Below are positions 44,976-53,200 of a DNA stretch of 64,000 nucleotides, one piece after another; position 1 is the stretch's first letter, and each line of letters starts with the position of its first letter. Location: assembly GCA_947626675.1 (NCBI GenBank), contig CANQTC010000001.1, positions 62,001-126,000 of the forward strand, read 5' to 3'. The translations under genes were made by a program, and so were the position numbers. Source of the DNA: an uncultured Coprococcus sp. (GTDB lineage Bacteria > Bacillota > Clostridia > Lachnospirales > Lachnospiraceae). A model generated the notes under the pieces. It did not search any database and was not told the DNA's origin. It was given only the letters and a program-made list of their open reading frames with translations.

Positions 44976-46046
44976 TTATTTCTCTAAACAACATAATTCC
45001 TCCCCTGTTACTTCATTTTTGGTTTTCCAACACTGAGGGTCTGCTCCATAGAAATTACCATTTGTTCCATTTGCAACGGCAGGGCATCCCCTGCACCAGG
45101 CTTTTAACTCGCATTTACTGCATTTTGTAAACTTATCATAATCTCTATACTGTTCCATCTGACAAATCCATACATCTGCCAGTCTATCTTCAAATACATT
45201 TGCCACTTTACTGTTCGTAACTCTTCTGCATGCCATCACATCACCATTAGAAGAAATCGTTATGTGACAATTACCACAGTTACAGCCACCGTAAATCATT
45301 CCTTCTTTTGCATCTGCAGGCAGCTTAAATTGACCTGTTTCATATTCATACAAGGTCCATAAATGGTCCTTTTTATTAAAATAGGTTTTACACCCTGCCG
45401 CTTCATATGCCTTATATTTTGCATCACAGATTTCAAGAAGATTTCTGTACTCCTGTGGTGTCATACCGGTATCTACTTCTCCGCCAGTCGGTACATAGCG
45501 AGAAAATGCAAAGACCTTAACTTTCGCTTTTACAACCGCATCAATAATATCCGGTATCTCTTTGATATTTGTCTTTGATACGGTACTCATAATAATACTT
45601 TTAATTCCGGCACGATTCAGACAACCGACTTTTTCCAATGTAAGCTCAAAGCTGCCCGGCTTTCTAAACCAATCATGCGTTTCTCTCATTCCATCCACAG
45701 ACATCTGATATTTCTCACAGCCGCATGCTTTAAGCATTCTGCAAATTTCATCATTCAAGTGGAACGGATTTCCCATAAGTGTAAATGAGATGTTCTTACT
45801 TTTTAGGAATACCATTAATTTCCAAAAATCCGGATGAAGGATAGGGTCGCCTCCGGTAATATAGAAATATGGCACTCGGTTATAAACTTTACAAAAATCT
45901 TCACAATTAGCGACTACCTCCTGCATCTGCTCCCATGTCATGCTTTTCAGTTCTTTGCAGCCTTCCCCCGAAAAAATATAACAGTGTTTACAGCGTTGGT
46001 CGCATTCATCTGTAATATGCCATTGAAAAGCAAAATATTGACGCAT
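44976..46046 (-). CDS. Radical SAM/SPASM peptide-modifying enzyme, ACGX system
   Basis: 356 residues from the ATG at 46046 (GGAGG nine bases upstream). The SAM cluster motif is CDQRCKHC (Cys15, 19, 22), followed by TGGDPILHPDFW; the C-terminal SPASM region has about ten Cys (GGCNCGNCHI, CSKCELKAWCRGCP, PQC) for auxiliary Fe-S clusters. Such enzymes form thioether or related links on ribosomal peptides. The next gene upstream encodes a peptide of repeated ACG units, which matches the family named after its ACGX repeats. It is 33 bases downstream of that gene. Confidence 0.9.
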   Translation of the reverse strand: MRQYFAFQWHITDECDQRCKHCYIFSGEGCKELKSMTWEQMQEVVANCEDFCKVYNRVPYFYITGGDPILHPDFWKLMVFLKSKNISFTLMGNPFHLNDEICRMLKACGCEKYQMSVDGMRETHDWFRKPGSFELTLEKVGCLNRAGIKSIIMSTVSKTNIKEIPDIIDAVVKAKVKVFAFSRYVPTGGEVDTGMTPQEYRNLLEICDAKYKAYEAAGCKTYFNKKDHLWTLYEYETGQFKLPADAKEGMIYGGCNCGNCHITISSNGDVMACRRVTNSKVANVFEDRLADVWICQMEQYRDYDKFTKCSKCELKAWCRGCPAVANGTNGNFYGADPQCWKTKNEVTGEELCCLEK

Positions 46047-46079
46047 CCTATCCAACCTCCATCTTTCTTAAAATTCTTC

Positions 46080-46307
46080 TTATTTGTCAGAAGCACCGCA
46101 TGCGCTTCCACATGCTGCTGGTTTTTCTTCCGGCTGGTCACTTGCACCGCATGCACTTCCGCATGCTGCCGGTTTTTCTTCCGGCTGGTCACCTGCTCCG
46201 CATGCACTTCCGCATGCTGCAGATTTTTCTTCCGGCCGGTCACTTGCTCCACATGCTGTACCTGCCTGCTTGTTCTCATTCCATTCTGCAATATTTGATA
46301 ATGCCAT
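46080..46307 (-). CDS. ACGX-repeat ribosomal peptide precursor
   Basis: 75 residues: a short leader (MALSNIAEWNENKQAG) then seven ACG motifs in the pattern ACGASD-x-PEEKxA-ACGS repeated every 17 residues. AAGGAGG precedes the ATG. Every Cys lies in an ACG unit, so each is a candidate for radical-SAM modification. The repetitive DNA also opens frames on the other strand, but only this one has a start site, a leader and a maturase neighbour. Confidence 0.9.
   Translation of the reverse strand: MALSNIAEWNENKQAGTACGASDRPEEKSAACGSACGAGDQPEEKPAACGSACGASDQPEEKPAACGSACGASDK
46098..46254. repeat. 51-bp tandem repeats in the precursor gene
   Basis: About three copies of a 51-base unit (CTTCCGCATGC...TTTTTCTTCCGGC) encode the 17-residue peptide repeats; copies differ by a few substitutions, showing recent expansion. 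Confidence 0.85.
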
Positions 46308-46380
46308 TTTAGTACCTCCTTGTATAAAAGATTTCGTGAGCTTTCGCCCTGTTGCATTTTTAGAATAGCAATTTTTACTT

Positions 46381-46436
46381 GCATAAAAAAGTACGCACTT
46401 TTTTATTACTCAGGCATAAAAAAGTAACCCTGGTTA
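46381..46436. promoter_or_regulatory. HxlR-type operators in the divergent promoter region
   Basis: GCATAAAAAAGTA occurs at 46381-46393 and 46414-46426 (33 bases apart). One copy leads into AAGTACGCACTT, the other into the dyad GTAACCCTGGTTAC (46424-46437). They lie between the peptide gene and hxlR and probably bind the HxlR protein. Confidence 0.6.
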
Positions 46437-46451
46437 CCTTTTTGTAACTAA

Positions 46452-46489
46452 TTGACTTATATCGAATATTACATTACAATTTAATGTAA
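46452..46489 (+). promoter_or_regulatory. Promoter of the hxlR gene with overlapping dyad
   Basis: TTGACT (46452-46457) and TACAAT (46475-46480), spacer 17; the inverted repeat TTACATT/AATGTAA (46469-46489) spans the -10 box, a plausible autorepression site. Confidence 0.62.
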
Positions 46490-46522
46490 CATTAAAATTC
46501 AATTTAATTAGGAGTGATACTC

Positions 46523-46843
46523 ATGCTGACAAAAGAAGAATTACCAGAATGTCCTGTTGCTACAACAGTTGCTCTTATCGGTAGTAAATGGAAATTACTT
46601 ATCATCAGAAATCTCTTACAAAGGCCCTGGCGTTTCAATGAACTCAAAAAAGATTTAGAGGGAATCAGCCAAAAGGTGCTTACTGACAGCCTTCGTTCAA
46701 TGGAAGATGACGGACTGATTACGCGAACTGTATATCCGGAAGTCCCTCCCAGAGTTGAATATGCATTAAGTGAATTAGGACAGTCTCTGAAACCTATTCT
46801 TGATTCGATGGTTATATGGGGTAAGGCATATAAAGAAATGTGA
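46523..46843 (+). CDS. HxlR-family regulator
   Basis: 106 residues from the ATG at 46523 (AGGAG eight bases upstream). Winged helix with LIGSKWKLLIIRNLLQRPWRFNEL and ISQKVLTDSLRSMEDDGLI, plus a Cys in EECP-like LPECPV near the N-terminus, where HxlR proteins often sense electrophiles. Divergent from the peptide/radical SAM genes. Confidence 0.93.
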   Translation: MLTKEELPECPVATTVALIGSKWKLLIIRNLLQRPWRFNELKKDLEGISQKVLTDSLRSMEDDGLITRTVYPEVPPRVEYALSELGQSLKPILDSMVIWGKAYKEM

Positions 46844-46858
46844 TTTTTATCAATAGCC

Positions 46859-46900
46859 AAAAAAGGAAAGACGTACCATCTGAGTATGTCTTTCCTTTTC
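46859..46900. terminator. Bidirectional terminator between hxlR and ybhB-like gene
   Basis: AAAAGGAAAGACGTAC (46861-46876) pairs with GTATGTCTTTCCTTTT (46884-46899). Confidence 0.85.
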
Positions 46901-46941
46901 TTATAATATGTAGCATCATGAACAAAATACAAATAAACCAG

Positions 46942-47445
46942 CTAATTCTCATAAATACCCTTCAGTGTATACTGCTCTAAGATATGCCCATCCATTTCCC
47001 GGTAAAGCTCATTTAACAAAAATCCACGTTCCAAGTTCAGCATCTTATCCAAAGAATACACATGAAGTTCATATATGTGCGGCTTGTCGGGCGGCGTCAT
47101 ACCACCATAATAGGAAGAAAGCTCTACGGACTGCTCACCCCCTTGTATACTGGTCCAGCTATTCCTTCCCTGCACAAAATCATCTGCCGTCTGACTCTCA
47201 TTCTCTTTAATCTCAAAGCGGGTGATATTGGCTGCCAGCCAATGAATCCACGCAAATCCCTTCGTTACCGGATAGGCATCCTTATCTTCTAAAACTATTG
47301 CAATAGACACATTCTCCTGTGGCATATCTTCCACTGTAAAAGGAAGTGAGTAAGTAGGGATGCCATTTTCATTGAACTGTGTCCCATACCTGCCATATTG
47401 AGGCTGAATAACACCATTTACAATACCATTGCTTCTAACTTTCAT
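46942..47445 (-). CDS. YbhB/YbcL-family (PEBP) protein
   Basis: 167 residues from MKVRSNGIVNG; GGAGGT precedes the ATG at 47445, the longer TTG frame crosses that site. PEBP fold: DKDAYPVTKGFAWIHWLAANI and GGMTPPDKPHIYELHVYSLD. Function of bacterial members is poorly known (ligand-binding, stress-linked). Its promoter overlaps a candidate HxlR operator at 47508-47522. Confidence 0.9.
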   Translation of the reverse strand: MKVRSNGIVNGVIQPQYGRYGTQFNENGIPTYSLPFTVEDMPQENVSIAIVLEDKDAYPVTKGFAWIHWLAANITRFEIKENESQTADDFVQGRNSWTSIQGGEQSVELSSYYGGMTPPDKPHIYELHVYSLDKMLNLERGFLLNELYREMDGHILEQYTLKGIYEN

Positions 47446-47478
47446 ATTTAATACCTCCAATTTGATTTTCTGATAGTA

Positions 47479-47522
47479 TTATAAGCGGCAGCTTCCAAAC
47501 AGTAAATTACCCACTTTTTTGT
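47479..47522 (-). promoter_or_regulatory. PEBP gene promoter with HxlR-like operator
   Basis: On the minus strand TTTACT and TATAAT (47484-47479) are 17 bases apart. TACCCACTTTTTTGT (47508-47522) overlaps the -35 side and matches TACGCACTTTTTTAT at 46392-46406 in 13 of 15 positions. Confidence 0.58.
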
Positions 47523-47527
47523 AGGTG

Positions 47528-47893
47528 CTAGTCCAACCCCACACCCTTTTCCACTAAAATATGTTCCATATTATTTGCTTTCAAATAATCAATTCCGATA
47601 TGCTGCATAATTCTTAAAGCTTCCAGTATTTTCATCCCCCTGTCATCTGTCAGGAAGTATTCCACATGAAGCGGATAACCGTCATAGACCTTCTTTTCTA
47701 CAAATCCATAATCCATCAATTCTTTTAACTGCTCTAACAGCATCTTCTGTGTAATGCCATCTATATCACGTTCCAGCTTCGCTAAAGAGGTAGCACCCAG
47801 ACGGAGTCTCCATAGGATAATCGATTTCCATTTCCCCTTAATCATATCATGCACAAGCTCTAAAGGACATGTATATTCCGTACGAATTTTCAT
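47528..47893 (-). CDS. HxlR-family regulator (second)
   Basis: 121 residues: EYTCPLELVHDMIKGKWKSIILWRL and ITQKMLLEQLKELMDYGFV, with the N-terminal Cys of the family (TCP). It lies just upstream of the PEBP gene on the same strand and is its likely regulator. Confidence 0.93.
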   Translation of the reverse strand: MKIRTEYTCPLELVHDMIKGKWKSIILWRLRLGATSLAKLERDIDGITQKMLLEQLKELMDYGFVEKKVYDGYPLHVEYFLTDDRGMKILEALRIMQHIGIDYLKANNMEHILVEKGVGLD

Positions 47894-47959
47894 ATCTCAA
47901 AACTCCTTCTCAAATCTTTTAACCATACACGTTTTCTTACAAAAACATATAATACTATA

Positions 47960-49654
47960 TCAGAGCATATCAATCCTCTTAATCATACAGTTCTTTTTAC
48001 AGAAACACATTCCGTACTTCATAACCTCATATCCCTTTTTTTCAAAAGGCTCTGCATACTTTCTTTCTTCAATCTGTTTTAATGCTTCCATGCAGCCTGC
48101 CTCCATCTCAGGATATTCCTCACATTGTTTAAACTCCATGATGATTACAGGCTTTCTTGGTCCATTTGGGAAAAGTATAATATCCGGTCTTCCGTCTCCT
48201 GCTTCTTTATTCGACTCCACACTGTAGCCTGATACAAGCTTTAATAAAATCATCATCGCTCCATGATAAAAGGCTTCCTTACTGTCATAATAACTCATGC
48301 TTGTGCCTAACAGATTATTAATGATATCCTCCATCTTCTCCGTATCAGATTTTATGATAGCTTCACTTAATGCCTTGCTGTCTATTGTCTGAAGCTGAAG
48401 GTCAAACCATTCCCTAACAGTTGTTTTGTATACATATTTTACTTCCCTGTTGGGTATGGACATCCTAAGATATACTATATCATCCTCAAACCGCTTTCCA
48501 GTCACCTTAAGATAACCTGTAAAAAACAGAAAGTTCCACAGATTATCCTGCGTTCTGTATATATCCTCATATGTGATATCCTCATGTACAGGCTTTTCTA
48601 TGCTTTCTCCATCTATAAGCCGTTCTATCTCGCTTTTTACCTTTTCATCAGCTTTTTCCACTAAATCCCTTACGATGCTGTTTGATGATGTGTTTGACCA
48701 GTATGGCTTTGGAAACGGATTGCTCTCTGATATCGCAGTATTTACATAGTTTATTATACTCCACGGATTATATACTTCTGTTTCTCCAAAGATATATCCA
48801 TCATACCACTGCTTTACTTCATCAAGCTTACAGGTAAGGTCGTAATAGGAAAGCATCTCTTCCACCTCGGCTTTCGTAAATCCGAAATATTCAGCATAGT
48901 TGTTGCTTAATATTGAGTTAATACTAAGATTATTCAGTCCGGTGAAAATCGATTCCCTGCTTATCCTCAGACAGCCTGTTACTACGGCAAATTCCAATGC
49001 ATCATTCGTCTTCAGTGCCGACTCAAAGAGAGAACGGACAAAATCAATCATTTTATCATAAAATCCTCTGAAATATGCATTTTCAAGCGGTACATCATAT
49101 TCATCTATCAGTATAATTGCTTTCTTCTGATGATAAGAGTAAAGACATTGGGATAAGAATTTAAGTGCGGTCGCATAATCGCTTTCTTCTGCCGTTTCAT
49201 CAATTACATTCTGATAACGTTTCTTATTCTTTTCTGATAGTACATTTCCTTCCAACACATAGCTGTGTCTTTCAAATTCATCAATTACCTCGTTTTTTAA
49301 ACAATTATACGCCATCTCGTAGCTTGGCTGCTTTGCCGATTTTAATGACACCTTAATCACAGGGTACTGCCCCATCTCTGACGTATACCGCTCGCCGGCT
49401 TCCATTATACGTTTTCCGATAAAATACCGGCTGTTGTCTTTCTTTTCACCGTCACGCGTTCTTTCATCTTCAAAATATGTGCAAATCATGCTTAGTGTCA
49501 GTGTCTTTCCAAAACGTCTTGGTCTGGTAAATAAATTTACGATTCCTTTTTTGTCAGCCAGTTCCTTTAACATCATTGTTTTATCTATATAATAGTAATT
49601 ATTTTCTATCAGTGTTTTGTAGTTTTCTATCCCTATACCGATAAATTTATTCAT
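47960..49654 (-). CDS. AAA-ATPase-like / PD-(D/E)XK nuclease-like protein
   Basis: 564 residues from MNKFIGIGIENYKTLIENNYYY; GTGGAGA precedes the ATG at 49654. N-terminal AAA-like part with P-loop TRPRRFGKTLTLSM and the Walker B-like IILIDEYDVPLENA; C-terminal PD-(D/E)XK-type part (GDGRPDIILFPNGPRKPVIIMEFK, the D-x-E-x-K-like core). This family is multicopy in gut Clostridia and Bacteroidetes; its job is unknown, with ideas ranging from restriction-like to mobile-element functions. Confidence 0.88.
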   Translation of the reverse strand: MNKFIGIGIENYKTLIENNYYYIDKTMMLKELADKKGIVNLFTRPRRFGKTLTLSMICTYFEDERTRDGEKKDNSRYFIGKRIMEAGERYTSEMGQYPVIKVSLKSAKQPSYEMAYNCLKNEVIDEFERHSYVLEGNVLSEKNKKRYQNVIDETAEESDYATALKFLSQCLYSYHQKKAIILIDEYDVPLENAYFRGFYDKMIDFVRSLFESALKTNDALEFAVVTGCLRISRESIFTGLNNLSINSILSNNYAEYFGFTKAEVEEMLSYYDLTCKLDEVKQWYDGYIFGETEVYNPWSIINYVNTAISESNPFPKPYWSNTSSNSIVRDLVEKADEKVKSEIERLIDGESIEKPVHEDITYEDIYRTQDNLWNFLFFTGYLKVTGKRFEDDIVYLRMSIPNREVKYVYKTTVREWFDLQLQTIDSKALSEAIIKSDTEKMEDIINNLLGTSMSYYDSKEAFYHGAMMILLKLVSGYSVESNKEAGDGRPDIILFPNGPRKPVIIMEFKQCEEYPEMEAGCMEALKQIEERKYAEPFEKKGYEVMKYGMCFCKKNCMIKRIDML

Positions 49655-49789
49655 TCTCCACACCTCTCGTTTCATATATTTTTCGTATTTACAATGTAGG
49701 TTGCCAACGTCATAATAGCGGCAGACATTGCTTTATTAAATATTCTTATATAATACAAATATATACAATTTGAAGGATATTATCAATCC

Positions 49790-50224
49790 CTAATTCCCTA
49801 TCCCCTGTGGACGAATCTTTTTAATTAAATCATCTGGCGTCAATTCAATAAATAAGCTATCCTCTAAAGCAAGCTGTTCTTTTTCTGCTGCAAGAAATCT
49901 TTCAAAATCTGCTATAGCGTATGCTGCAAAATTCTTTGCACTCTCCTTCCGTTTAGTGGTCTGTAATAACAATTCAACGGAATTTTCTACCACTTTCACC
50001 AATAACAGCAATATGCTTTCCCTGTAAATCCTGCTTATGCATCCATGTTCTCAGCACATTTACTTCATCATAAAATTTCTTATAAGTCTTTTTCAAAATT
50101 TGATTCCGACCTTTCGAATAAGTAAATGCAATATCATCTGGTTTTCGTTCTTTTTTTTGATAATCATATCTTTAAGGTCCCGTATTAAAGGAATTTCATA
50201 TAAATTATAGGGCTTATTCTTCAT
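49790..50224 (-). pseudogene. Frameshifted acyl-CoA ligase remnant downstream of the NRPS
   Basis: The minus strand starts at an ATG at 50224 (GGAGGTGTG inside the NRPS 3' end) with MKNKPYNLYEIPLIRDLKDM, then shifts frame at an A run near 50140; the new frame reads DDIAFTYSKGRNQ and LQGKHIAVIGES, the N-terminus of an AMP-forming acyl-CoA ligase, and stops. A further frame continues to FAAYAIADFERFL ... RPQGIGN at 49790, which I cannot name. The gene is broken: it has lost its adenylation core. Confidence 0.72.
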
Positions 50225-50225
50225 A

Positions 50226-53200
50226 TCACACCTCCAGATATCCGATTTTACGAAAATAATCTATATACCCTTTGATATATTCCATGTCTGTTTTATTCCA
50301 CTCAAAGCCAACTTTCTTAAGAAACCACAGTGTAAAATCATTTTCGATACGAATGTTACTGTCGTACACGAGATGTCCCTGCTCATCCATATCATTCTGG
50401 AATGCTTCAAAAATATACTCTGTATTACTTTGCTTAATCGTCTTTTGAAGAGCTTCATTAAATGCATTTCCATTTACAACTTCCATAGATATCCTGAGGT
50501 TGCGCACCACTTCAAGGAATCTGTCAAAATAAATCACCCGGTCGCTATTCAGATGAAAAACTGTCTGTTTATCGGCATATTGGGCAATCTTAACGATTCC
50601 CTCTGCTGTCTTATCAACTGGCGAAAACTCCGCATACAATTTCATAAGATAATCAGGGAAGAATCCAAACTCCAGAATCGCCTTAACTCTTGTAAGAAAA
50701 GCGTTCTCCCTAAAATTCGGCTGAAATTTGTAATCGGATGCTCTATTGGTCAGATTACCTACTCTGATTACAATCGCATCCAGTCCATTAATCATTGCAT
50801 CGTATACTCTTCTTTCCGCTTCAAATTTACTGTGAATATACACATTATCCAAAGGCTGTCCGATATAAAACGAGGTCTCATAGAAGAATTTTTCTTCTTC
50901 CGAACGATATACGCTAAAGTCATCTGCCAAACTGTTACCACTAACACTTAAGGTTGATACATGAACAAGTTTTGCTCCTACAGCCTTCGCATAGTCAACC
51001 ACATGCCCGGTTCCTTCTGCATTTACTTTATGAAAATAGCTGTATGAGCCAAAGTGTTTCACGCTGGCTGCCGCATGAATTACAGTCTGTACATCGGAAG
51101 GCATTTGAGCGGCTAATCCTTCATGTTCAATATCGCCTACAATCGGTATAATTCTATGGTTAAATTCTGGTTCGTACTTATCTCCGAAATAGTAGTTAAG
51201 AATTTCACCTAACCTGCCACATCTATCATCTGTTTTATTACTCCGAATCAGGCAATATATTTTCCCGTTTTCTTCCTGCATCAGCTTGTCTAAAATGTGG
51301 GCACCAAGAAAACCGGTAGCTCCTGTAAGCAGCACATTGCCAAGAGATTTTTTCTTCAAAATAATCGAATTATCCACCACATTTCTTTCAAAAATCTCCC
51401 CATATTTATCAAAATCTGATATATCATAATGTACCTTTTCTTCTGCACTACTGTTTAGGAAATTGCACATTTTCCTTACTGTAGGATAATCAAATACATT
51501 CTGTAGTGCAAAATCAATTCCCATACTATGTGACTTAGCAACATATTCGATGGCAGTAAGACTATCTCCACCATATTCAAAGAAATCGTCTTCCACTCCT
51601 ACTCTATCCATATGTAACAAATCCTTCAAAAGGTTACATAGTTTTATCTCCTGTTCTGTTTTCGGTGCTGTATACATTATTCTCTGCACCCTAAAATCAG
51701 GCAGTGGCAAATCCTTTCTGTCAGTTTTACCACTTGCCGTCATTGGCATCACATCCAACTTCATAAAATAATTTGGCACCATATACTTTGGAAGCTTTGA
51801 TGATAAATGGCTTCGTAGCTCTTTTTCATCTATTTCTCCTTCAGCAGTGTAATATCCCACAAGATACTGTTTGTTATTCTTATCCCTCTTGTCTGCCACC
51901 GCTGTAAGCCGGATTCCAGTAAAACTATTCATCACACTTTCAATCTCGCCAAGCTCTATACGAAGTCCCCGGATTTTTACCTGGGTGTCAATTCGTCCAA
52001 GATATTCGATTTCTCCGTCCGCCCTCCACCTTGCGAGGTCTCCGGTATGATACATTACCTTGCCATGATGGTTTTCTTTCGTGGCAAAAGGATTTGTCAC
52101 AAACTTCTCTGCTGTAAGCTCCGGTCTGTTCAGATATCCTAAGCCAACACCATCTCCGGCTATACATAGTTCACCTGCAACACCAATCGGAAGGATATTA
52201 CCGTCCTTATCAAGGATATAAATCTGGGTGTTGGCGATTGGAGAACCGATGGTGATGTCTGATTCAAAATCACCATTCACATTCCAGACACTGCATTCAC
52301 TCGGTCCCAGCGGATTATAAATCTTGGCTCCACTAATTGTTCTTATCTTCTGGAAAAGTGAATCTGTAAGAACTTCTCCAGCAGATACAATTAATTGTAT
52401 CTGCTGAAAATAGCTGTCTTCCATTTCATCCTTCGTATATATTTCCAATCTTGTAGGTGTAGTCTCAATGATATTTACATCATTTTCAATCACCAATTCT
52501 TTAAACAGTTTTTTGTTACTGCTTTCTTCGTCATTTGCCAATACTACCCTCCACCCATGTGACAGAGGTAATAAAGTTTCTGCAATAAAGAAGTCAAATG
52601 ATATTGTATTAACACTAACAACTGTTCTATGTTCTAACTCTTCTGCGTATGGAACGATATTGTTATTTGCACAGAAATTAGACACACCCACATGCTTTAA
52701 CACACAGCCTTTGGGTTTTCCTGTACTTCCTGATGTATATATTACATAGCAGGGTGCTTCGGGGCTTATTTTTACCGGTCTTTCCAATATATCTTTAAAA
52801 TCATACTTATTTAGATTAATGTATTTTACATTCCATTCTCTTCCTAATTCTTTATCTGTGATTACTAATTTCACGTTGCAGTCCTGAAGCATATACTCAA
52901 TTCTGTCTTTAGGATACCGATGGTCAATAGGCAAAAAAGCTCCCCCTGTCTTTAGTACTGCAAGTTGGGATATCACGGTATAAACAGTTCTATCTAAATA
53001 AGCTCCTACAACTTTTCCTGACTTAATTCCTTGTGAAATAAGACATTGTGCAAGTGCATTTGTTTTTTCATCAAGTTCCCTATATGTATATTTTTCTTTT
53101 CCTGAGATAAGTGCAATCTTGTCCGGTGTTTTTGCAGCCTGTTCAGTAAAGAGTTCATGAATGCATTTTTCCTTTGGATATTCCACATAGGTATCATTGA

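Noticed and set aside
46084..46368. Plus-strand open frames rich in SSGWSLAPHALPHAAGF
   Set aside because: Shadow of the repetitive precursor gene on the other strand; no ribosome binding site or codon support.
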